The notes: a model not told the origin generated them from the sequence alone. DNA of 41,747 nucleotides from Herminiimonas sp. (GCA_028292665.1 JAQGLW010000140.1:1-41747); one strand, 5' to 3'; shown: positions 7,209-17,605, counted from the first letter of the stretch. Made by a program: numbers and translations.

Positions 7209-7610
7209 ATGATGAAAAAGGCTTTTGCCCTTATCGCCGCAACGCTGATTACAGGTGCCACTTTGATATTGACCACTCCATTGGCAATAGCGAACGATCA
7301 TGGCCGTGTAAACTGGTCAATCAATATTGGGATACCGGCTCCGCCGGTAGTGTACGCGCAACCTCAAACTGTTTACGTACAACCGCAGCCGGTTTATATG
7401 CAACCACAGCCGGTTTATCTGCAACCGCACCCCGTCTATCTTCAGCCCCAGCCTGTTTTCCTGCAGCCGCAACCGGTGTATGTTGAGCCGGCGCCAATAG
7501 TAGAGTACGGTCGGGTTTATTATTACGACACTTATCGCCGGCCTTATTATATAGAGAATGGGAGAAGATTTTACCGCTCCGAATGGCGGGATCATCATCG
7601 TCGCGATTGA
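7209..7610 (+). CDS. Secreted heptad-repeat protein, function unknown
   Basis: The 133-residue protein has a signal peptide (about 1-28, ending LAIA). A short linker (NWSINIGIPAPP) leads into seven uninterrupted 7-residue repeats of the form V-Y-x-Q-P-x-P (residues 48-96). The C-terminal segment is rich in Tyr and Arg and ends with DHHRRD. Proline at two positions per repeat predicts an extended, polyproline-like rod. Similar Pro/Tyr/Gln-rich small exported proteins are common in Burkholderiales, but I recognise no named function. The start has AAGGAG five bases upstream, and a second ATG follows directly. It is transcribed alone, divergent from the ribonuclease operon and convergent with the patatin gene. 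Confidence 0.8.
   Translation: MMKKAFALIAATLITGATLILTTPLAIANDHGRVNWSINIGIPAPPVVYAQPQTVYVQPQPVYMQPQPVYLQPHPVYLQPQPVFLQPQPVYVEPAPIVEYGRVYYYDTYRRPYYIENGRRFYRSEWRDHHRRD
7350..7496 (+). repeat. Seven tandem 21-bp coding repeats
   Basis: 147 bp made of exactly seven 21-bp units encoding V-[YF]-x-[QE]-P-x-[PT]. The central units differ mainly at the third residue (A, V, M, L, L, L, V) and in synonymous bases, so the array is old enough to have diverged but keeps the reading frame and protein pattern. Such arrays can change copy number by slippage or recombination. Confidence 0.9.
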
Positions 7611-7718
7611 ATCGCTACCAGATAGCAGACGCTGCGGCAATTGCGTATCGGTAAATCATGTTATCGGCAAAGTATCTTATTTCACATTGATAACTTTGCA
7701 TCATCCATGATTCCTGCG

Positions 7719-8936
7719 TTACTCGACGCCATGTACTATTTTTTCCCCAATCTGGATAGAACCATTCTTGGGGCCAAAAAAAGCCAGTACATCGGCACGA
7801 TGCGAAAACGTATCATGCTTTCCCAGTTCGATTAACTCGCGGGTATAGCTTGCTTCAAACAGCAGGTAAGATGCCAGCGCTGCCCCGCGTATTTCGGTTG
7901 CACCAATGCCCGCCAGTAACGTACGGACCGGGAGCGGCAAACTGCCGACGTGGCGGCTTGCAATTTCATCGAGACGCTGCGATGGCGCAATAATAAGCAT
8001 TTCGATCGGCCGCAACGGCGTTTTGGCTTTTTGTTCTTCCGTCAGAAACGATAAAGTCAGATTAACCCGATTCAATCGCTCTATATCTACTGCCAGGCTA
8101 TCGAGGAAAATGCTCGACATCGCATGGCCGGCAATTTGCGCAATACTGGGATAACGAGCAGATTGGTTTATTTCGCGTGGGGGTTCGGTAAGACGCCCCG
8201 CCCCCACCACCAGCACTTTATCTGCTCCTAAATGAATCGCAGGTGAAATCGGCGCGAGTTGGCGCATCGAACCGTCGCCGAAATATTCGCGCCTCCCGTC
8301 GCAATAAATAGGCGTGGCAGGAAAGATGAGTGGAATGGCGGAGGATGCCAGCAAGTGATCGATACCGATTTGATCCTGCAGCGCGAACCGCTGCATCCGG
8401 CGCCACGGTTGAATGTCGGCCGACGTCTGATAAAAAGTAATGTGATGTCCAGCCGTATAGGACGATGCCGTCACCGCCAGCGCATGCAATACGCCATCGG
8501 CCAGGACCTTGTCCAGTCGTGGAAAATCGAGCAATCGATGCAACAACGTCACCAGCGGCGTGTTGTCGAGCAGTGCGTTCGGCGGATGCGCATGCCATTT
8601 ACGCAACAGCCAGCCGAACGACAATAGCGATAGCCATTTTGCGCCGGAGCGAAGAACGCCGAGCGAATCGGCGCGATACACCTGCTCTACCTCGAAATGC
8701 TCCCATACCTGCGAAATTCTTTGCAGGCTTTCAGAAAAATTATCGGCGCGGCATGCGAGCGCGGTCGCGTTGATCGCGCCGGCTGACGTCCCGCAGATGA
8801 TGTCGAATGGATTACGCTCGGGCGCCCAGCCGGTTTCAGTCAGTATTGAAGAAACGGCCTGCAGAACGCCGACCTGATAGGCGGCACGTGCGCCGCCGCC
8901 AGTCAGTATCAATCCCGTTTTCTGTTGCTCTCTCAT
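7719..8936 (-). CDS. Patatin-like phospholipase family protein
   Basis: A lipid acyl hydrolase of the patatin family, 405 residues. The oxyanion-hole loop GGGARAAYQVGVL lies at 13-25. The nucleophile elbow is GTSAG with Ser51. The catalytic Asp is in the DGS motif of YFGDGSMRQLAP. There is no signal peptide, so it is probably cytoplasmic or membrane-associated. RssA-like bacterial patatins are shorter (about 300 residues); the extra C-terminal 100 residues here are unassigned. The gene stands alone and converges with the repeat-protein gene across a 108-bp gap with no clear terminator. Substrate and physiological role are not evident. The start ATG at 8936 gives the expected short lead-in to the glycine loop. 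Confidence 0.88.
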   Translation of the reverse strand: MREQQKTGLILTGGGARAAYQVGVLQAVSSILTETGWAPERNPFDIICGTSAGAINATALACRADNFSESLQRISQVWEHFEVEQVYRADSLGVLRSGAKWLSLLSFGWLLRKWHAHPPNALLDNTPLVTLLHRLLDFPRLDKVLADGVLHALAVTASSYTAGHHITFYQTSADIQPWRRMQRFALQDQIGIDHLLASSAIPLIFPATPIYCDGRREYFGDGSMRQLAPISPAIHLGADKVLVVGAGRLTEPPREINQSARYPSIAQIAGHAMSSIFLDSLAVDIERLNRVNLTLSFLTEEQKAKTPLRPIEMLIIAPSQRLDEIASRHVGSLPLPVRTLLAGIGATEIRGAALASYLLFEASYTRELIELGKHDTFSHRADVLAFFGPKNGSIQIGEKIVHGVE

Positions 8937-8994
8937 GCTTGGAGATTAGCAGGGAGTCCATTGTTTAGGGAAGCAATGTGCGCGTGCATTGGAC

Positions 8995-9043
8995 AAAAAA
9001 AGACGTCGGGCGAAAACCCTGCGCACCGATTGCCTGGGCAATC
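8995..9043 (-). terminator. Possible terminator after gamma-glutamyltranspeptidase
   Basis: Downstream of the ggt stop on the minus strand, a hairpin built on GATTGCC/GGCAATC (9028-9043) is followed by a weak GGG/CCC hairpin. A run of seven T residues then follows at 8995-9001. The T run is not directly attached to the strong stem, so confidence is low. Confidence 0.35.
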
Positions 9044-9054
9044 AGTGCAATATG

Positions 9055-10848
9055 TCAATCGCCTTTGACAATTCCCTCGCGGCGCGGATCGGCGCCGCCA
9101 AACCACATTTCTTCGCCATGAATATTGATGCGCATGATGCCCTGCAAACCGGAAGTCTGCTCCATTATCCGCACGTTGTGGCCTTTGGCTTTTAATTGCT
9201 CGACCAATGCATCGGAAACACGGCCTTGCTCCAGTTCGGTTGGACCGTTGCGGCTGCCGAAATTAGGCAGGCTGATCGCTTGCTGCACATTCAGTCCCCA
9301 ATCCATCATGCCGACCAAAACCTTGCCGACGTAGTTGATAATCGCTGAACCGCCCGGCGAACCGGTCGACAGGATCAGATTTTTGGTTCCTTTTTCAAAT
9401 ACGAAGGTTGGCGCCATCGAGCTGCGTGGACGCTTGCCGCCCTGTACCCGGTTCGCAATCGGGCCATTGGCATCTGCGGAGTCGAAGGAGAAATCGGTCA
9501 ACTGGTTATTGAGCAAAAAACCGCGCACCATTTGACGGGAACCGAATGCATCTTCAATCGTGGTTGTCATCGAGATTGCATTGCCGTTGCCGTCGACAAT
9601 CGAGATGTGAGAAGTGGATGGCAATTCCGGCGAGGTATCCATGCCCCATGCAACATTCATTGCCGGCGGTGTACCGGGCTTGGCCGTTCCCATCGACTTG
9701 TCAGTGATCAGAGCGGCCCGCTCAGCCAGATATTTTTTATCGAGCAACGGCTTTGCACTGTTGCCCGGCAGCGGTACAAAATCGGTGTCTGCGACATAAC
9801 GGCCGCGATCGGCATAAGCCAGCCGACCTGCCTCGGAAAACAGGTGCACCGCATCTGCGGTGAGCGCTCCATCTTTCGGCGCGAATCGGCTGATGTCTTT
9901 GGTTTCAAGCATGCCGAGCATCTGCGCGATCGCGATGCCGCCGGACGATGGCGGCGGCATGCCGCAGATTGTCCACGATTTGTAGTCGGAGCAAATCGGT
10001 TCTCGCACTTTTGCCTGATAACCGGCGATATCGGCAGCGGTCAGGCCGCCTGGATTGGTCGGATGGCCTTTTACCTTTGCTTCAATGTCGTGTGCAATCC
10101 GGCCTTTATAGAAAGCATCGGCACCCCCACCGGCGATCTCGCGCAACACCTTCGCCAGTTCAGGATTTTTCAAAACATGTCCTGCCGGCCACGGATTGCC
10201 GTCCTTGTCGTAAAAATAGGCGGCGGCTGCGGGATCCCTTTTCAGATACTGCTCGCTCTTTAACATGGCAGCGAGGCGTGGGCTTACCGCAAAACCGCTA
10301 TCGGCAAGTTTGATTGCAGGAGCAAACAGTGTTGCCCAAGGCAACCTGCCATACTGCCTGTGCGCCAGCTCCAGCATGCGCAGCACACCCGGCGCGCCAA
10401 CCGAGCGGCCGCCGACTACGCCGTCGTAAAAACTCATTGCCTTGCCATCGGCCGTCTGGAACAGTTTTTCGGTTGCAGATGCAGGTGCTGTTTCACGGCC
10501 ATCGAATGCCTTGATCGTACTGCCGTCGAAATACATCATGAATGCGCCGCCGCCAATACCGGACGATTGCGGCTCGACCAACGTCAACACCATCTGTGTC
10601 GCAATCGCGGCGTCGATCGCCGAACCGCCCGCCTTCAACACTTGATATCCCGCGTCTGTGGCAAGAGGATTGGCGGCAGCGACCATGAATTTTTTCGCAG
10701 CCCAGCCGGGTTTCTCCGCATAACCGCTGGCGCCCTCGGGCGCCTGCATGCCAACTTCAGGAACCTGATACTGAAAACCCGGAGCAGTCGCGCAGCCGGC
10801 CAGCAAAGCGCCGGCAATGGCTATCGAAAATATTTTTGCTTTGATCAT
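9055..10848 (-). CDS. ggt: Gamma-glutamyltranspeptidase, lipoprotein form
   Basis: Hydrolyses glutathione and transfers gamma-glutamyl groups. It is made as a precursor that cuts itself into large and small subunits. The 597-residue chain starts at the ATG at 10848, which has GGAG seven bases upstream; the in-frame ATG at 10866 lies too near the upstream gene and lacks a site. The N-terminus is a lipoprotein signal (MIKAKIFSIAIAGALLAGC), so the enzyme is probably anchored in the envelope rather than free in the periplasm as in E. coli. The self-cleavage and catalytic Thr is Thr412 in PSTSHISIVDGNGN, and the LSTGSPGG motif is present. It lies 14 bp after the short-chain dehydrogenase gene and is probably co-transcribed. 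Confidence 0.95.
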   Translation of the reverse strand: MIKAKIFSIAIAGALLAGCATAPGFQYQVPEVGMQAPEGASGYAEKPGWAAKKFMVAAANPLATDAGYQVLKAGGSAIDAAIATQMVLTLVEPQSSGIGGGAFMMYFDGSTIKAFDGRETAPASATEKLFQTADGKAMSFYDGVVGGRSVGAPGVLRMLELAHRQYGRLPWATLFAPAIKLADSGFAVSPRLAAMLKSEQYLKRDPAAAAYFYDKDGNPWPAGHVLKNPELAKVLREIAGGGADAFYKGRIAHDIEAKVKGHPTNPGGLTAADIAGYQAKVREPICSDYKSWTICGMPPPSSGGIAIAQMLGMLETKDISRFAPKDGALTADAVHLFSEAGRLAYADRGRYVADTDFVPLPGNSAKPLLDKKYLAERAALITDKSMGTAKPGTPPAMNVAWGMDTSPELPSTSHISIVDGNGNAISMTTTIEDAFGSRQMVRGFLLNNQLTDFSFDSADANGPIANRVQGGKRPRSSMAPTFVFEKGTKNLILSTGSPGGSAIINYVGKVLVGMMDWGLNVQQAISLPNFGSRNGPTELEQGRVSDALVEQLKAKGHNVRIMEQTSGLQGIMRINIHGEEMWFGGADPRREGIVKGD

Positions 10849-10862
10849 GGGAATCTCCGTAG

Positions 10863-11621
10863 TCACTTGGGTTGCATTCTGATTGCACCATCGAGACGGA
10901 TCGTCTCGCCGTTAAGCATCACATTTTCAATAATCGTCTTTGCCAGATGCGCATACTCGGCCGGCCGGCCCAGGCGCGGAGGAAACGGCACCATGCGGCC
11001 CAACGCATCCTGCACTTCCTGCGGCATGCCGAGCAGCATCGGCGTCTCGAAGAGGCCTGGCGCGATGGTCATGACACGAATGCCGTTGCGCGACAGATCG
11101 CGCGCCATCGGGAGCGTCAAGCCGACTACGGCCGCTTTGGAAGAAGCATAAGCGGCCTGGCCGATCTGGCCATCGTACGCCGCGACCGATGCGGTGTTGA
11201 TAATCACGCCGCGCTCACCTTGGTCGCCTGCATCCGTCTTCGACATTGCTTCCGCTGCCAGGCGCGACATGTTGAATGTGCCGATCAGGTTGATATTGAC
11301 CGTTCTCTGAAAAATGTCGAGCGGATGCGGACCGTCCTTGCCCACTGTTTTTACTGCCGGTGCAACACCGGCGCAATTGACGAGACCGCGCAATGTGCCC
11401 AGCGCAAGCGTCGCATCGATCACGGCTTTGCCGTCAAGTTCGGATGTCACATCACATTTGACGAACCGGCCCTGCAGTTCAGCTGCGAGTTTTTGACCGG
11501 CCTCCACTTGCACATCGGCCAGCACGACTTTGCCGCCATTTTCGGCAATCATGCGCGCTGTCGCTGCACCCAGTCCCGATGCGCCGCCGGTGATGATGAA
11601 TACATTGTTTTGAATGTCCAT
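10863..11621 (-). CDS. Short-chain dehydrogenase, 3-hydroxyacyl-CoA dehydrogenase type II-like
   Basis: An NAD(P)-dependent classical SDR of 252 residues. The cofactor motif TGGASGLG lies at 11-18, NCAG near 82-85, and the catalytic triad is S145, Y158 and K162 (YASSK). The sequence most resembles the HSD17B10 / 3-hydroxy-2-methylbutyryl-CoA dehydrogenase group, with features such as [10 protein letters not shown] and [11 protein letters not shown]. That group acts in fatty acid and isoleucine breakdown. The ATG at 11621 has GAGG six bases upstream, so the ORF extension to 11642 is rejected. A perfect 24-bp palindrome lies 36 bp before the start, suggesting control by a degradation-pathway repressor. 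The ggt gene follows within 14 bp. Confidence 0.88.
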   Translation of the reverse strand: MDIQNNVFIITGGASGLGAATARMIAENGGKVVLADVQVEAGQKLAAELQGRFVKCDVTSELDGKAVIDATLALGTLRGLVNCAGVAPAVKTVGKDGPHPLDIFQRTVNINLIGTFNMSRLAAEAMSKTDAGDQGERGVIINTASVAAYDGQIGQAAYASSKAAVVGLTLPMARDLSRNGIRVMTIAPGLFETPMLLGMPQEVQDALGRMVPFPPRLGRPAEYAHLAKTIIENVMLNGETIRLDGAIRMQPK

Positions 11622-11656
11622 CTTTTCCTCGTTGATAACCAATTAAAGACAGAAAT

Positions 11657-11680
11657 CTTGACGTTTACGTAAACGTCAAG
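11657..11680. promoter_or_regulatory. Perfect 24-bp palindrome, probable operator (LiuR-type)
   Basis: The left half is CTTGACGTTTAC and the right half is its exact reverse complement, with no spacer. It sits 36 bp upstream of the short-chain dehydrogenase start. The ACGTxxACGT-type core resembles, from memory, motifs reported for the MerR-family regulator LiuR, which controls branched-chain amino acid and fatty acid degradation genes in proteobacteria. The palindrome is observed; the regulator is an inference. Confidence 0.65.
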
Positions 11681-11712
11681 AATAGCGAATTGTAGCGGCT
11701 TTTAACGATAAA

Positions 11713-11737
11713 GAAAAAGGCAGCCGAAGCTGCCTTT
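11713..11737 (-). terminator. Terminator of hppA with UUCG tetraloop
   Basis: On the minus strand AAAGGCAGC-TTCG-GCTGCC is followed by TTTTTC. The 9-bp stem closed by a UUCG loop is unusually stable. It lies 21 bp after the hppA stop codon and separates hppA from the dehydrogenase-ggt unit. Confidence 0.9.
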
Positions 11738-11757
11738 CCCTGGAGCAAATAGAGATG

Positions 11758-13905
11758 TTACGGCTTGGCCGGCGGAGAAGCTGCGGGCGGCTCTGCAGAT
11801 GCATTTGCAGGCGCGCTTATCGCGGCCGGCACTGCCGGTTCGACCGCTACCTGGATGCCGACCGCCGGCAACAAGGGCACAATCAGCAATGCAACGATAT
11901 TGATGATCTTGATCAGCGGATTAACCGCCGGACCGGCGGTGTCCTTGTAAGGATCGCCAACCGTGTCGCCGGTCACCGCCGCCTTGTGCGCTTCCGAGCC
12001 CTTGCCGCCGTGATGGCCGTCTTCAATATATTTTTTTGCGTTATCCCATGCGCCGCCGCCGGTCGTCATCGAAATCGCAACGAAGATACCGGTCACGATG
12101 GCGCCCATCAGCAGGCCGCCCAACGCCGCCGGTCCCAGAATCAAGCCGACCAGAATCGGCACGATGACCGGCAACAGCGACGGCACAATCATTTCCTTGA
12201 TCGCGGCTGTGGTCAGCATATCGACCGCCTTGTCGTATTCCGGTTTGCCCGATCCATCCATGATGCCCTTGATGTCGCGGAACTGGCGGCGCACTTCGAC
12301 CACTACCGCACCGGCTGCGCGGCCTACCGCTTCCATCGCCATCGCGCCGAACAGGTACGGAATCAAGCCGCCGATAAAAAGGCCGACGATCACCATCGGA
12401 TTCGACAGATCGAACGATGTGCTCTTGCCGGCCGCATCGAGCGCGTGGGTGTAATCAGCAAACAGCACCAGCGCAGCCAGGCCGGCCGAACCAATCGCAT
12501 AGCCTTTGGTCACCGCCTTGGTCGTATTGCCGACTGCATCGAGCGGATCAGTAATCGCACGCACCGAGTCCGGCATATGAGCCATTTCGGCGATGCCGCC
12601 AGCGTTGTCGGTTACCGGACCGTAGGCATCGAGCGCGACAATGATGCCGGCCATCGACAGCATCGATGTCGCCGCGATCGCGATACCATACAAACCGCCG
12701 AGCCAATAGGAAACGAGAATCGCGGCGCAGACTGACAGTACCGGATACGCAGTGGATTTCATCGACACGCCGAGGCCCGCGATGATATTGGTGCCGTGAC
12801 CGGTAGTCGATGCCTGCGCGATGTGCTGTACAGGTTTGAAGTCGGTGCCAGTGTAATACTCGGTGATGTAGACCATCAGGCCGGTCAGCACGATGCCGAC
12901 GATTGCAGAGCCCATCATCGGCACCCGCATCTCCGGCGGCATGACCAGCCATGTGACGACCGCGAAACCGATCAGCGAAAGTCCCGCTGCCCACCATAAG
13001 CCGGTGTACAGCGCAGACATGATCTTCTGGCCGGGCTTGGCCTTTACCATCGAGCAACCGATGATCGATGCAATGATCGACACTCCGCCCAGCAGCAATG
13101 GATAAAGCGTCGCTTGCAATTCGAAGCCCTTGATCACCAAGGTGCCAAGCAGCATCGTCGCGATCAGCGTCACGACATAGGTTTCGAACAGATCGGCCGC
13201 CATGCCGGCACAGTCGCCGACGTTGTCGCCGACGTTGTCGGCAATTACCGCCGGATTGCGCGGATCGTCTTCCGGAATGCCGGCTTCGACCTTGCCTACC
13301 AGATCGGCGCCGACGTCGGCACCCTTGGTGAAAATGCCGCCGCCAAGACGCGCAAAAATCGAAATCAGCGATGCGCCGAAGGCAAGGCCGATCAGCGGCT
13401 TGATGACGTCATGCTGCGATACGGTGTAGCCGGCGCCATGCGGTGCGGAGGCAGTGAGTATCCAATAGAAGATTGCAACTCCCAGCAGGCCCAGGCCCAC
13501 CACCAGCATGCCGGTGATTGCGCCACTTTTGAAGGCGACATTAAGCGCTTCGTTCATTCCCTTGGTCGCCGCCTGGGCGGTACGAACGTTGGCGCGCACC
13601 GACACATTCATGCCAATGAAGCCGCATGCGCCGGACAACACCGCTCCGATCAGGAAACCCATTGCAGTGGTCAATCCGAGGCCCGGGACAAATGCGATGA
13701 TGAGGAACAGCACCACGCCGACGATGGCAATGGTCCGGTACTGTCTGGCGAGATATGCGGCAGCACCTTGCTGAATGGCGGCTGCAATTTCCTGCATCCT
13801 GGGATTGCCGGCATCCTGCTTCAGGATCCAGCTGCGAGACATCAATCCATAAATGACGGCGATAATGCCGCACACTACGGCAAACCATAAACCTGCTGCT
13901 GCCAT
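11758..13905 (-). CDS. hppA: Proton-translocating membrane pyrophosphatase, potassium-independent
   Basis: An integral membrane pump that uses pyrophosphate hydrolysis to move H+ across the inner membrane. The 715-residue chain has many hydrophobic helices (the family has about 16). It carries the conserved active-site block [16 protein letters not shown], then [29 protein letters not shown]. The potassium-selectivity position is Lys463 in GNTTKA; Lys here is the mark of the K+-independent subfamily. The last 25 or so residues are an unusual Pro/Ala-rich tail. The start has a strong AAGGAGGAGG ribosome binding site. The gene is a single unit with its own terminator. It could recycle pyrophosphate made in biosynthesis, including LPS precursor synthesis. 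Confidence 0.96.
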   Translation of the reverse strand: MAAAGLWFAVVCGIIAVIYGLMSRSWILKQDAGNPRMQEIAAAIQQGAAAYLARQYRTIAIVGVVLFLIIAFVPGLGLTTAMGFLIGAVLSGACGFIGMNVSVRANVRTAQAATKGMNEALNVAFKSGAITGMLVVGLGLLGVAIFYWILTASAPHGAGYTVSQHDVIKPLIGLAFGASLISIFARLGGGIFTKGADVGADLVGKVEAGIPEDDPRNPAVIADNVGDNVGDCAGMAADLFETYVVTLIATMLLGTLVIKGFELQATLYPLLLGGVSIIASIIGCSMVKAKPGQKIMSALYTGLWWAAGLSLIGFAVVTWLVMPPEMRVPMMGSAIVGIVLTGLMVYITEYYTGTDFKPVQHIAQASTTGHGTNIIAGLGVSMKSTAYPVLSVCAAILVSYWLGGLYGIAIAATSMLSMAGIIVALDAYGPVTDNAGGIAEMAHMPDSVRAITDPLDAVGNTTKAVTKGYAIGSAGLAALVLFADYTHALDAAGKSTSFDLSNPMVIVGLFIGGLIPYLFGAMAMEAVGRAAGAVVVEVRRQFRDIKGIMDGSGKPEYDKAVDMLTTAAIKEMIVPSLLPVIVPILVGLILGPAALGGLLMGAIVTGIFVAISMTTGGGAWDNAKKYIEDGHHGGKGSEAHKAAVTGDTVGDPYKDTAGPAVNPLIKIINIVALLIVPLLPAVGIQVAVEPAVPAAISAPANASAEPPAASPPAKP

Positions 13906-14110
13906 ATTGCCTCCTCCTTGAGATCACGACAAAGTTATAACCACTACGACATTCCGGGGGACGGCGACGGCAGGCTTTGTTCAGTCAATTTGATATCCGC
14001 TGTCGTCCTACGGGTATTGCGTACTGCAAAACTTTCCGCTGCCCTTTTGATGTGTCTATTTTTTGCCTGGGCTGGCCGAGTCGGGTAATGATAAGCAAAC
14101 CTGCAACGAG

Positions 14111-14136
14111 AAAGCGGACACATGGTCCGCTTTTTT

Positions 14137-14137
<1 letters not shown>
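14111..14137 (-). terminator. Terminator directly after adk
   Basis: AAAGCGGAC and GTCCGCTTT form a 9-bp stem around a 5-nt loop, beginning within a few bases of the adk stop codon. The A-tract before it and TTTCTCGTT after it on the minus strand fit a rho-independent terminator. On the plus strand the T run is longer, so it may be bidirectional. Confidence 0.75.
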
Positions 14138-14802
<665 letters not shown>

Positions 14803-14940
14803 CTAAATGAGTTTTGAAATCCATTGCAGCAGTTGTCTACGCAACTACACGATTGAGATATTATTTTTATCACACTTCTTTGGACGAAACTTACCACAGA
14901 ATTTCATCAAACTGACGCTTTGATATTGATTTCCAATAAT

Positions 14941-15693
14941 TCAGCGGCCGAAATGCGCTTGCACGCGCGCCAGATCCTCAGGCGTATCGACCCCCGGCGC
15001 GGGCGCCTTGGCCGCCACATGCACAGCAATCGGGAACCCATGCCACAACACTCGCAATTGCTCCAAGGCCTCGATCTGCTCCAGCGGCGCCGGCGCGAGC
15101 GTCGGATATATTTGCAAGAATGCATTGAGGTATGCATACAGGCCGATGTGGCGCAGGGGTGCATAGCCGGCCGGAAGCGTCTCTTTCGATTGTGCGAATC
15201 CATCACGATGCCATGGGATGACCGCACGCGAAAAATAAAGCGCCCTGCCCGCTTTGTCCAGTACGACTTTCACCACATTCGGATTGGATATCTCGGCCAT
15301 GCCGTTGATCGGATGAGCAGCGGTCGCCATCGGTACATCCTGTTTGATCCGGGCGGCGGTGGCGGCAATTAATTCAGGATCGATCAGCGGTTCGTCTCCT
15401 TGCACATTCACCACAACCGCATCGGCCGGCAAGCCGATGGCTGCCGCCACTTCTGCAATGCGATCGGTCCCGGACGGATGATCGGCACGTGTCATGTGCG
15501 CCTTTACGCCATGCTGCCGGCATGCTGCAAAAATATCGGCGTGATCGGTCGCCACAATAATTCGCGACGCGCCCGATTGTGCGGCTCGCTCGGCGACTCG
15601 CACCACCATCGGCTTGCCGCCCAAATCGGCCAAAGGCTTGTTGGGCAAACGGGTCGATGCAAGACGTGCGGGAATAATGACGATGAAAGACAT
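14941..15693 (-). CDS. kdsB: 3-deoxy-manno-octulosonate cytidylyltransferase (CMP-Kdo synthetase)
   Basis: Activates Kdo with CTP, giving the sugar donor for the inner core of lipopolysaccharide. The 250-residue chain starts with [29 protein letters not shown] in outline: the nucleotide-binding [11 protein letters not shown] loop and K19 are intact. Also present are [11 protein letters not shown], the metal-binding [10 protein letters not shown], and the RHIGLYAY segment. Length matches E. coli KdsB. It follows the trm112 gene by 90 bp and works with lpxK just upstream, both feeding Kdo2-lipid A assembly. Confidence 0.97.
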   Translation of the reverse strand: MSFIVIIPARLASTRLPNKPLADLGGKPMVVRVAERAAQSGASRIIVATDHADIFAACRQHGVKAHMTRADHPSGTDRIAEVAAAIGLPADAVVVNVQGDEPLIDPELIAATAARIKQDVPMATAAHPINGMAEISNPNVVKVVLDKAGRALYFSRAVIPWHRDGFAQSKETLPAGYAPLRHIGLYAYLNAFLQIYPTLAPAPLEQIEALEQLRVLWHGFPIAVHVAAKAPAPGVDTPEDLARVQAHFGR

Positions 15694-15783
15694 CTGGGAA
15701 TTTATATGACAATCAATCGGGCAGGGTTATCGATGAATCATGCTGCGATATTTCCGAATTCCGCCGGAAGCGGGCGGCAATGA

Positions 15784-15990
15784 TCAATTGCCGGAAGGAG
15801 CGATGTCCGGCGTGAGGACCTTCGCCGCATTCAGGTCGCGCGCATCATCGGCCCACATGATTGGAATGCCGTCGCGGATCGGGTACGCGAGCTTGTCCGG
15901 ATGGCAAATCAATTCCTGCGCTTTTTTATCATATTCAAGCGGCCCCTTGCAGATCGGGCAAACCAAGATATCAAGCAGTCGGGTATCCAT
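15784..15990 (-). CDS. Trm112/YcaR-family small zinc-ribbon-like protein
   Basis: A 68-residue protein starting [20 protein letters not shown], the Trm112/YcaR fold. The CPxC pair is present, but the second cysteine pair of full zinc ribbons is not, as is common in bacterial members. In eukaryotes and archaea Trm112 activates methyltransferases; the bacterial role is less clear. The gene overlaps the end of lpxK by 20 bp and has GGAGAAATTAC before its ATG, so it is translated from the same message as lpxK and kdsB. This lpxK-ycaR-kdsB order also occurs in E. coli. Confidence 0.92.
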   Translation of the reverse strand: MDTRLLDILVCPICKGPLEYDKKAQELICHPDKLAYPIRDGIPIMWADDARDLNAAKVLTPDIAPSGN

Positions 15991-16999
15991 GTAATTTCTC
16001 CAGAATTTTTTCGGTCAGCCCGCCATCGATATACGCTGTTACCGGTACGACCCACAGTCGCGGATCGTTTTTGAATGCATCGATTCGACTACATTTTACT
16101 GCATCCTTCTCCGTGATCAGAATGATATCGGCTGAAACATCTGCAAAAGGATTATCGGCAAAATCGTAATGATCGGGCAATGGCATTTCATCGAACAACA
16201 GGTCGATGCCGCGCAGCATCGTGAAAAACTTTGCGGGATTGCCGATTCCTGCAGCAGCGACAATACGTAAAGGCACAATTCCTTGCTCAGACGTTGCCAG
16301 CGAGCGCAACGCCAGACGCTCCGTCCGGTCAGTCAAGCGCTCGGCGATATCGCCAATCAGGTGCATGCGGATTGCATCGGAAGATACCGGGGATACCGAT
16401 TGCTGCGCATTCATCACGGTAAAGTCGCGGCGCCTGGAAGCAGATTCGCGCAGCGGCCCCGCAGGCAGCATCCAGCCGTTGCCGGTGCCGCGAGCGTCGA
16501 ATAATACGATCTCGATATCACGTCCAAGCGCATAGTGCTGCAAGCCGTCATCCGATACGATGACATTGATGTGGGGATGCGCAGCCAGTAGTGCGCGCGC
16601 GGCGGCGACACGACGACGACCGACCATCACCGGACATTTTGTTCGGCACGCGATCAACACCGGTTCATCACCGACATTCTGCGCAAGGGAATCGGGAGTG
16701 ACCAGGCGTGGCGCATCATCGCTGGAACCGTAGCCGCGCGAAATGACACCTGGAACATAGCCGGCCTGCTGCAGTGCCTCGACCAGCCAGATGGCGAACG
16801 GCGTCTTGCCGGTGCCTCCGACGAACACATTTCCGACCACGATGACAGGAACCGGCACCCGTATCGTTTTCAGCAAGCCGACCTGATAAAAACAGCGTCG
16901 CAATGCTGTCAGCACGCGGAACAATAGCGAAAACGGCCATAATATCCATGCCAATAACCCGCGCCGCATCCAGGTGCGCACAAGAATCGATTCGATCAT
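15971..16999 (-). CDS. lpxK: Tetraacyldisaccharide 4'-kinase
   Basis: Sixth step of lipid A synthesis: phosphorylates the 4' position of the disaccharide at the inner membrane. An N-terminal membrane helix (about 12-35) is followed by the P-loop [25 protein letters not shown] and [20 protein letters not shown]. All are characteristic of LpxK. I chose ATG 16999 ([10 protein letters not shown]), which aligns with the E. coli start; a TTG six codons upstream (17017) is possible, and neither has a clear ribosome binding site. It lies 136 bp after exbD. The ExbB/ExbD-lpxK linkage is typical of Burkholderiales and of some gamma groups, where msbA may take part. Confidence 0.95.
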   Translation of the reverse strand: MIESILVRTWMRRGLLAWILWPFSLLFRVLTALRRCFYQVGLLKTIRVPVPVIVVGNVFVGGTGKTPFAIWLVEALQQAGYVPGVISRGYGSSDDAPRLVTPDSLAQNVGDEPVLIACRTKCPVMVGRRRVAAARALLAAHPHINVIVSDDGLQHYALGRDIEIVLFDARGTGNGWMLPAGPLRESASRRRDFTVMNAQQSVSPVSSDAIRMHLIGDIAERLTDRTERLALRSLATSEQGIVPLRIVAAAGIGNPAKFFTMLRGIDLLFDEMPLPDHYDFADNPFADVSADIILITEKDAVKCSRIDAFKNDPRLWVVPVTAYIDGGLTEKILEKLHGYPTA

Positions 17000-17135
17000 G
17001 CCGGGTTGCAGAAGCAAACGATTGGTTCCTTAGGGAAAGCAAGTTCGCAAGACTTTTCCTTCAATGGAGAAGAAGTCATCGATCGCCAGTCGCGATCGGG
17101 CCTGCCCATAAAGCCGACAGCCCGCGCTTGCCAGA

Positions 17136-17570
17136 TTATTTTTTACCGCTGGTTTGTGCCGCGAACGTTATCTGCGCCAAGCCGGCAAGGCGTGCCGCTT
17201 CAAGTACATTGATCACGGTCTGATGCGTAGCCGAGGCTTCGGCGTTGATGATCACGACCGGATCTTTTTTCGATTCGCCCATGCCGGCTACGGCGCTTTT
17301 CAAATCCTCGGCCAACCCTGCAACATCCCTGAATGATACTTGCACATTGTTGATCGCATAACGGCCCTGGCCGTCTACCGCCACGTTGATTTCAGACGGG
17401 CGCTCCATTGCCTTTTCTGCGTCGGCGATCGGCAGCGTAATCTGCAATGCGGTAAATTTGCTGTATGTCGTGGTAACCATCAAAAAGATCAGGATTACCA
17501 GCAATACGTCGATAAACGGAATCAGGTTGATATCCGGATCTTCGCGGCCTTTGCCTTTGCGGAAGTTCAT
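17136..17570 (-). CDS. exbD: ExbD/TolR-family energy transducer
   Basis: The 144-residue inner-membrane protein has a short cytoplasmic start (MNFRKGKGREDPDINLIPFID), one membrane helix (about 18-38, VLLVILIFLMVTTTY) and a periplasmic domain. The functional Asp in the helix entrance (PFIDVLLV) is present. With ExbB it forms a proton-driven motor that energises TonB-type outer-membrane transport. It starts 35 bp after exbB and precedes lpxK. ExbD rather than TolR is preferred because no tolA, tolB or pal gene is nearby; the two families are hard to separate by sequence alone. Confidence 0.9.
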   Translation of the reverse strand: MNFRKGKGREDPDINLIPFIDVLLVILIFLMVTTTYSKFTALQITLPIADAEKAMERPSEINVAVDGQGRYAINNVQVSFRDVAGLAEDLKSAVAGMGESKKDPVVIINAEASATHQTVINVLEAARLAGLAQITFAAQTSGKK

Positions 17571-17605
17571 GTTCGGGCACTCATTGAATGATCATTCCAA
17601 ATCGT

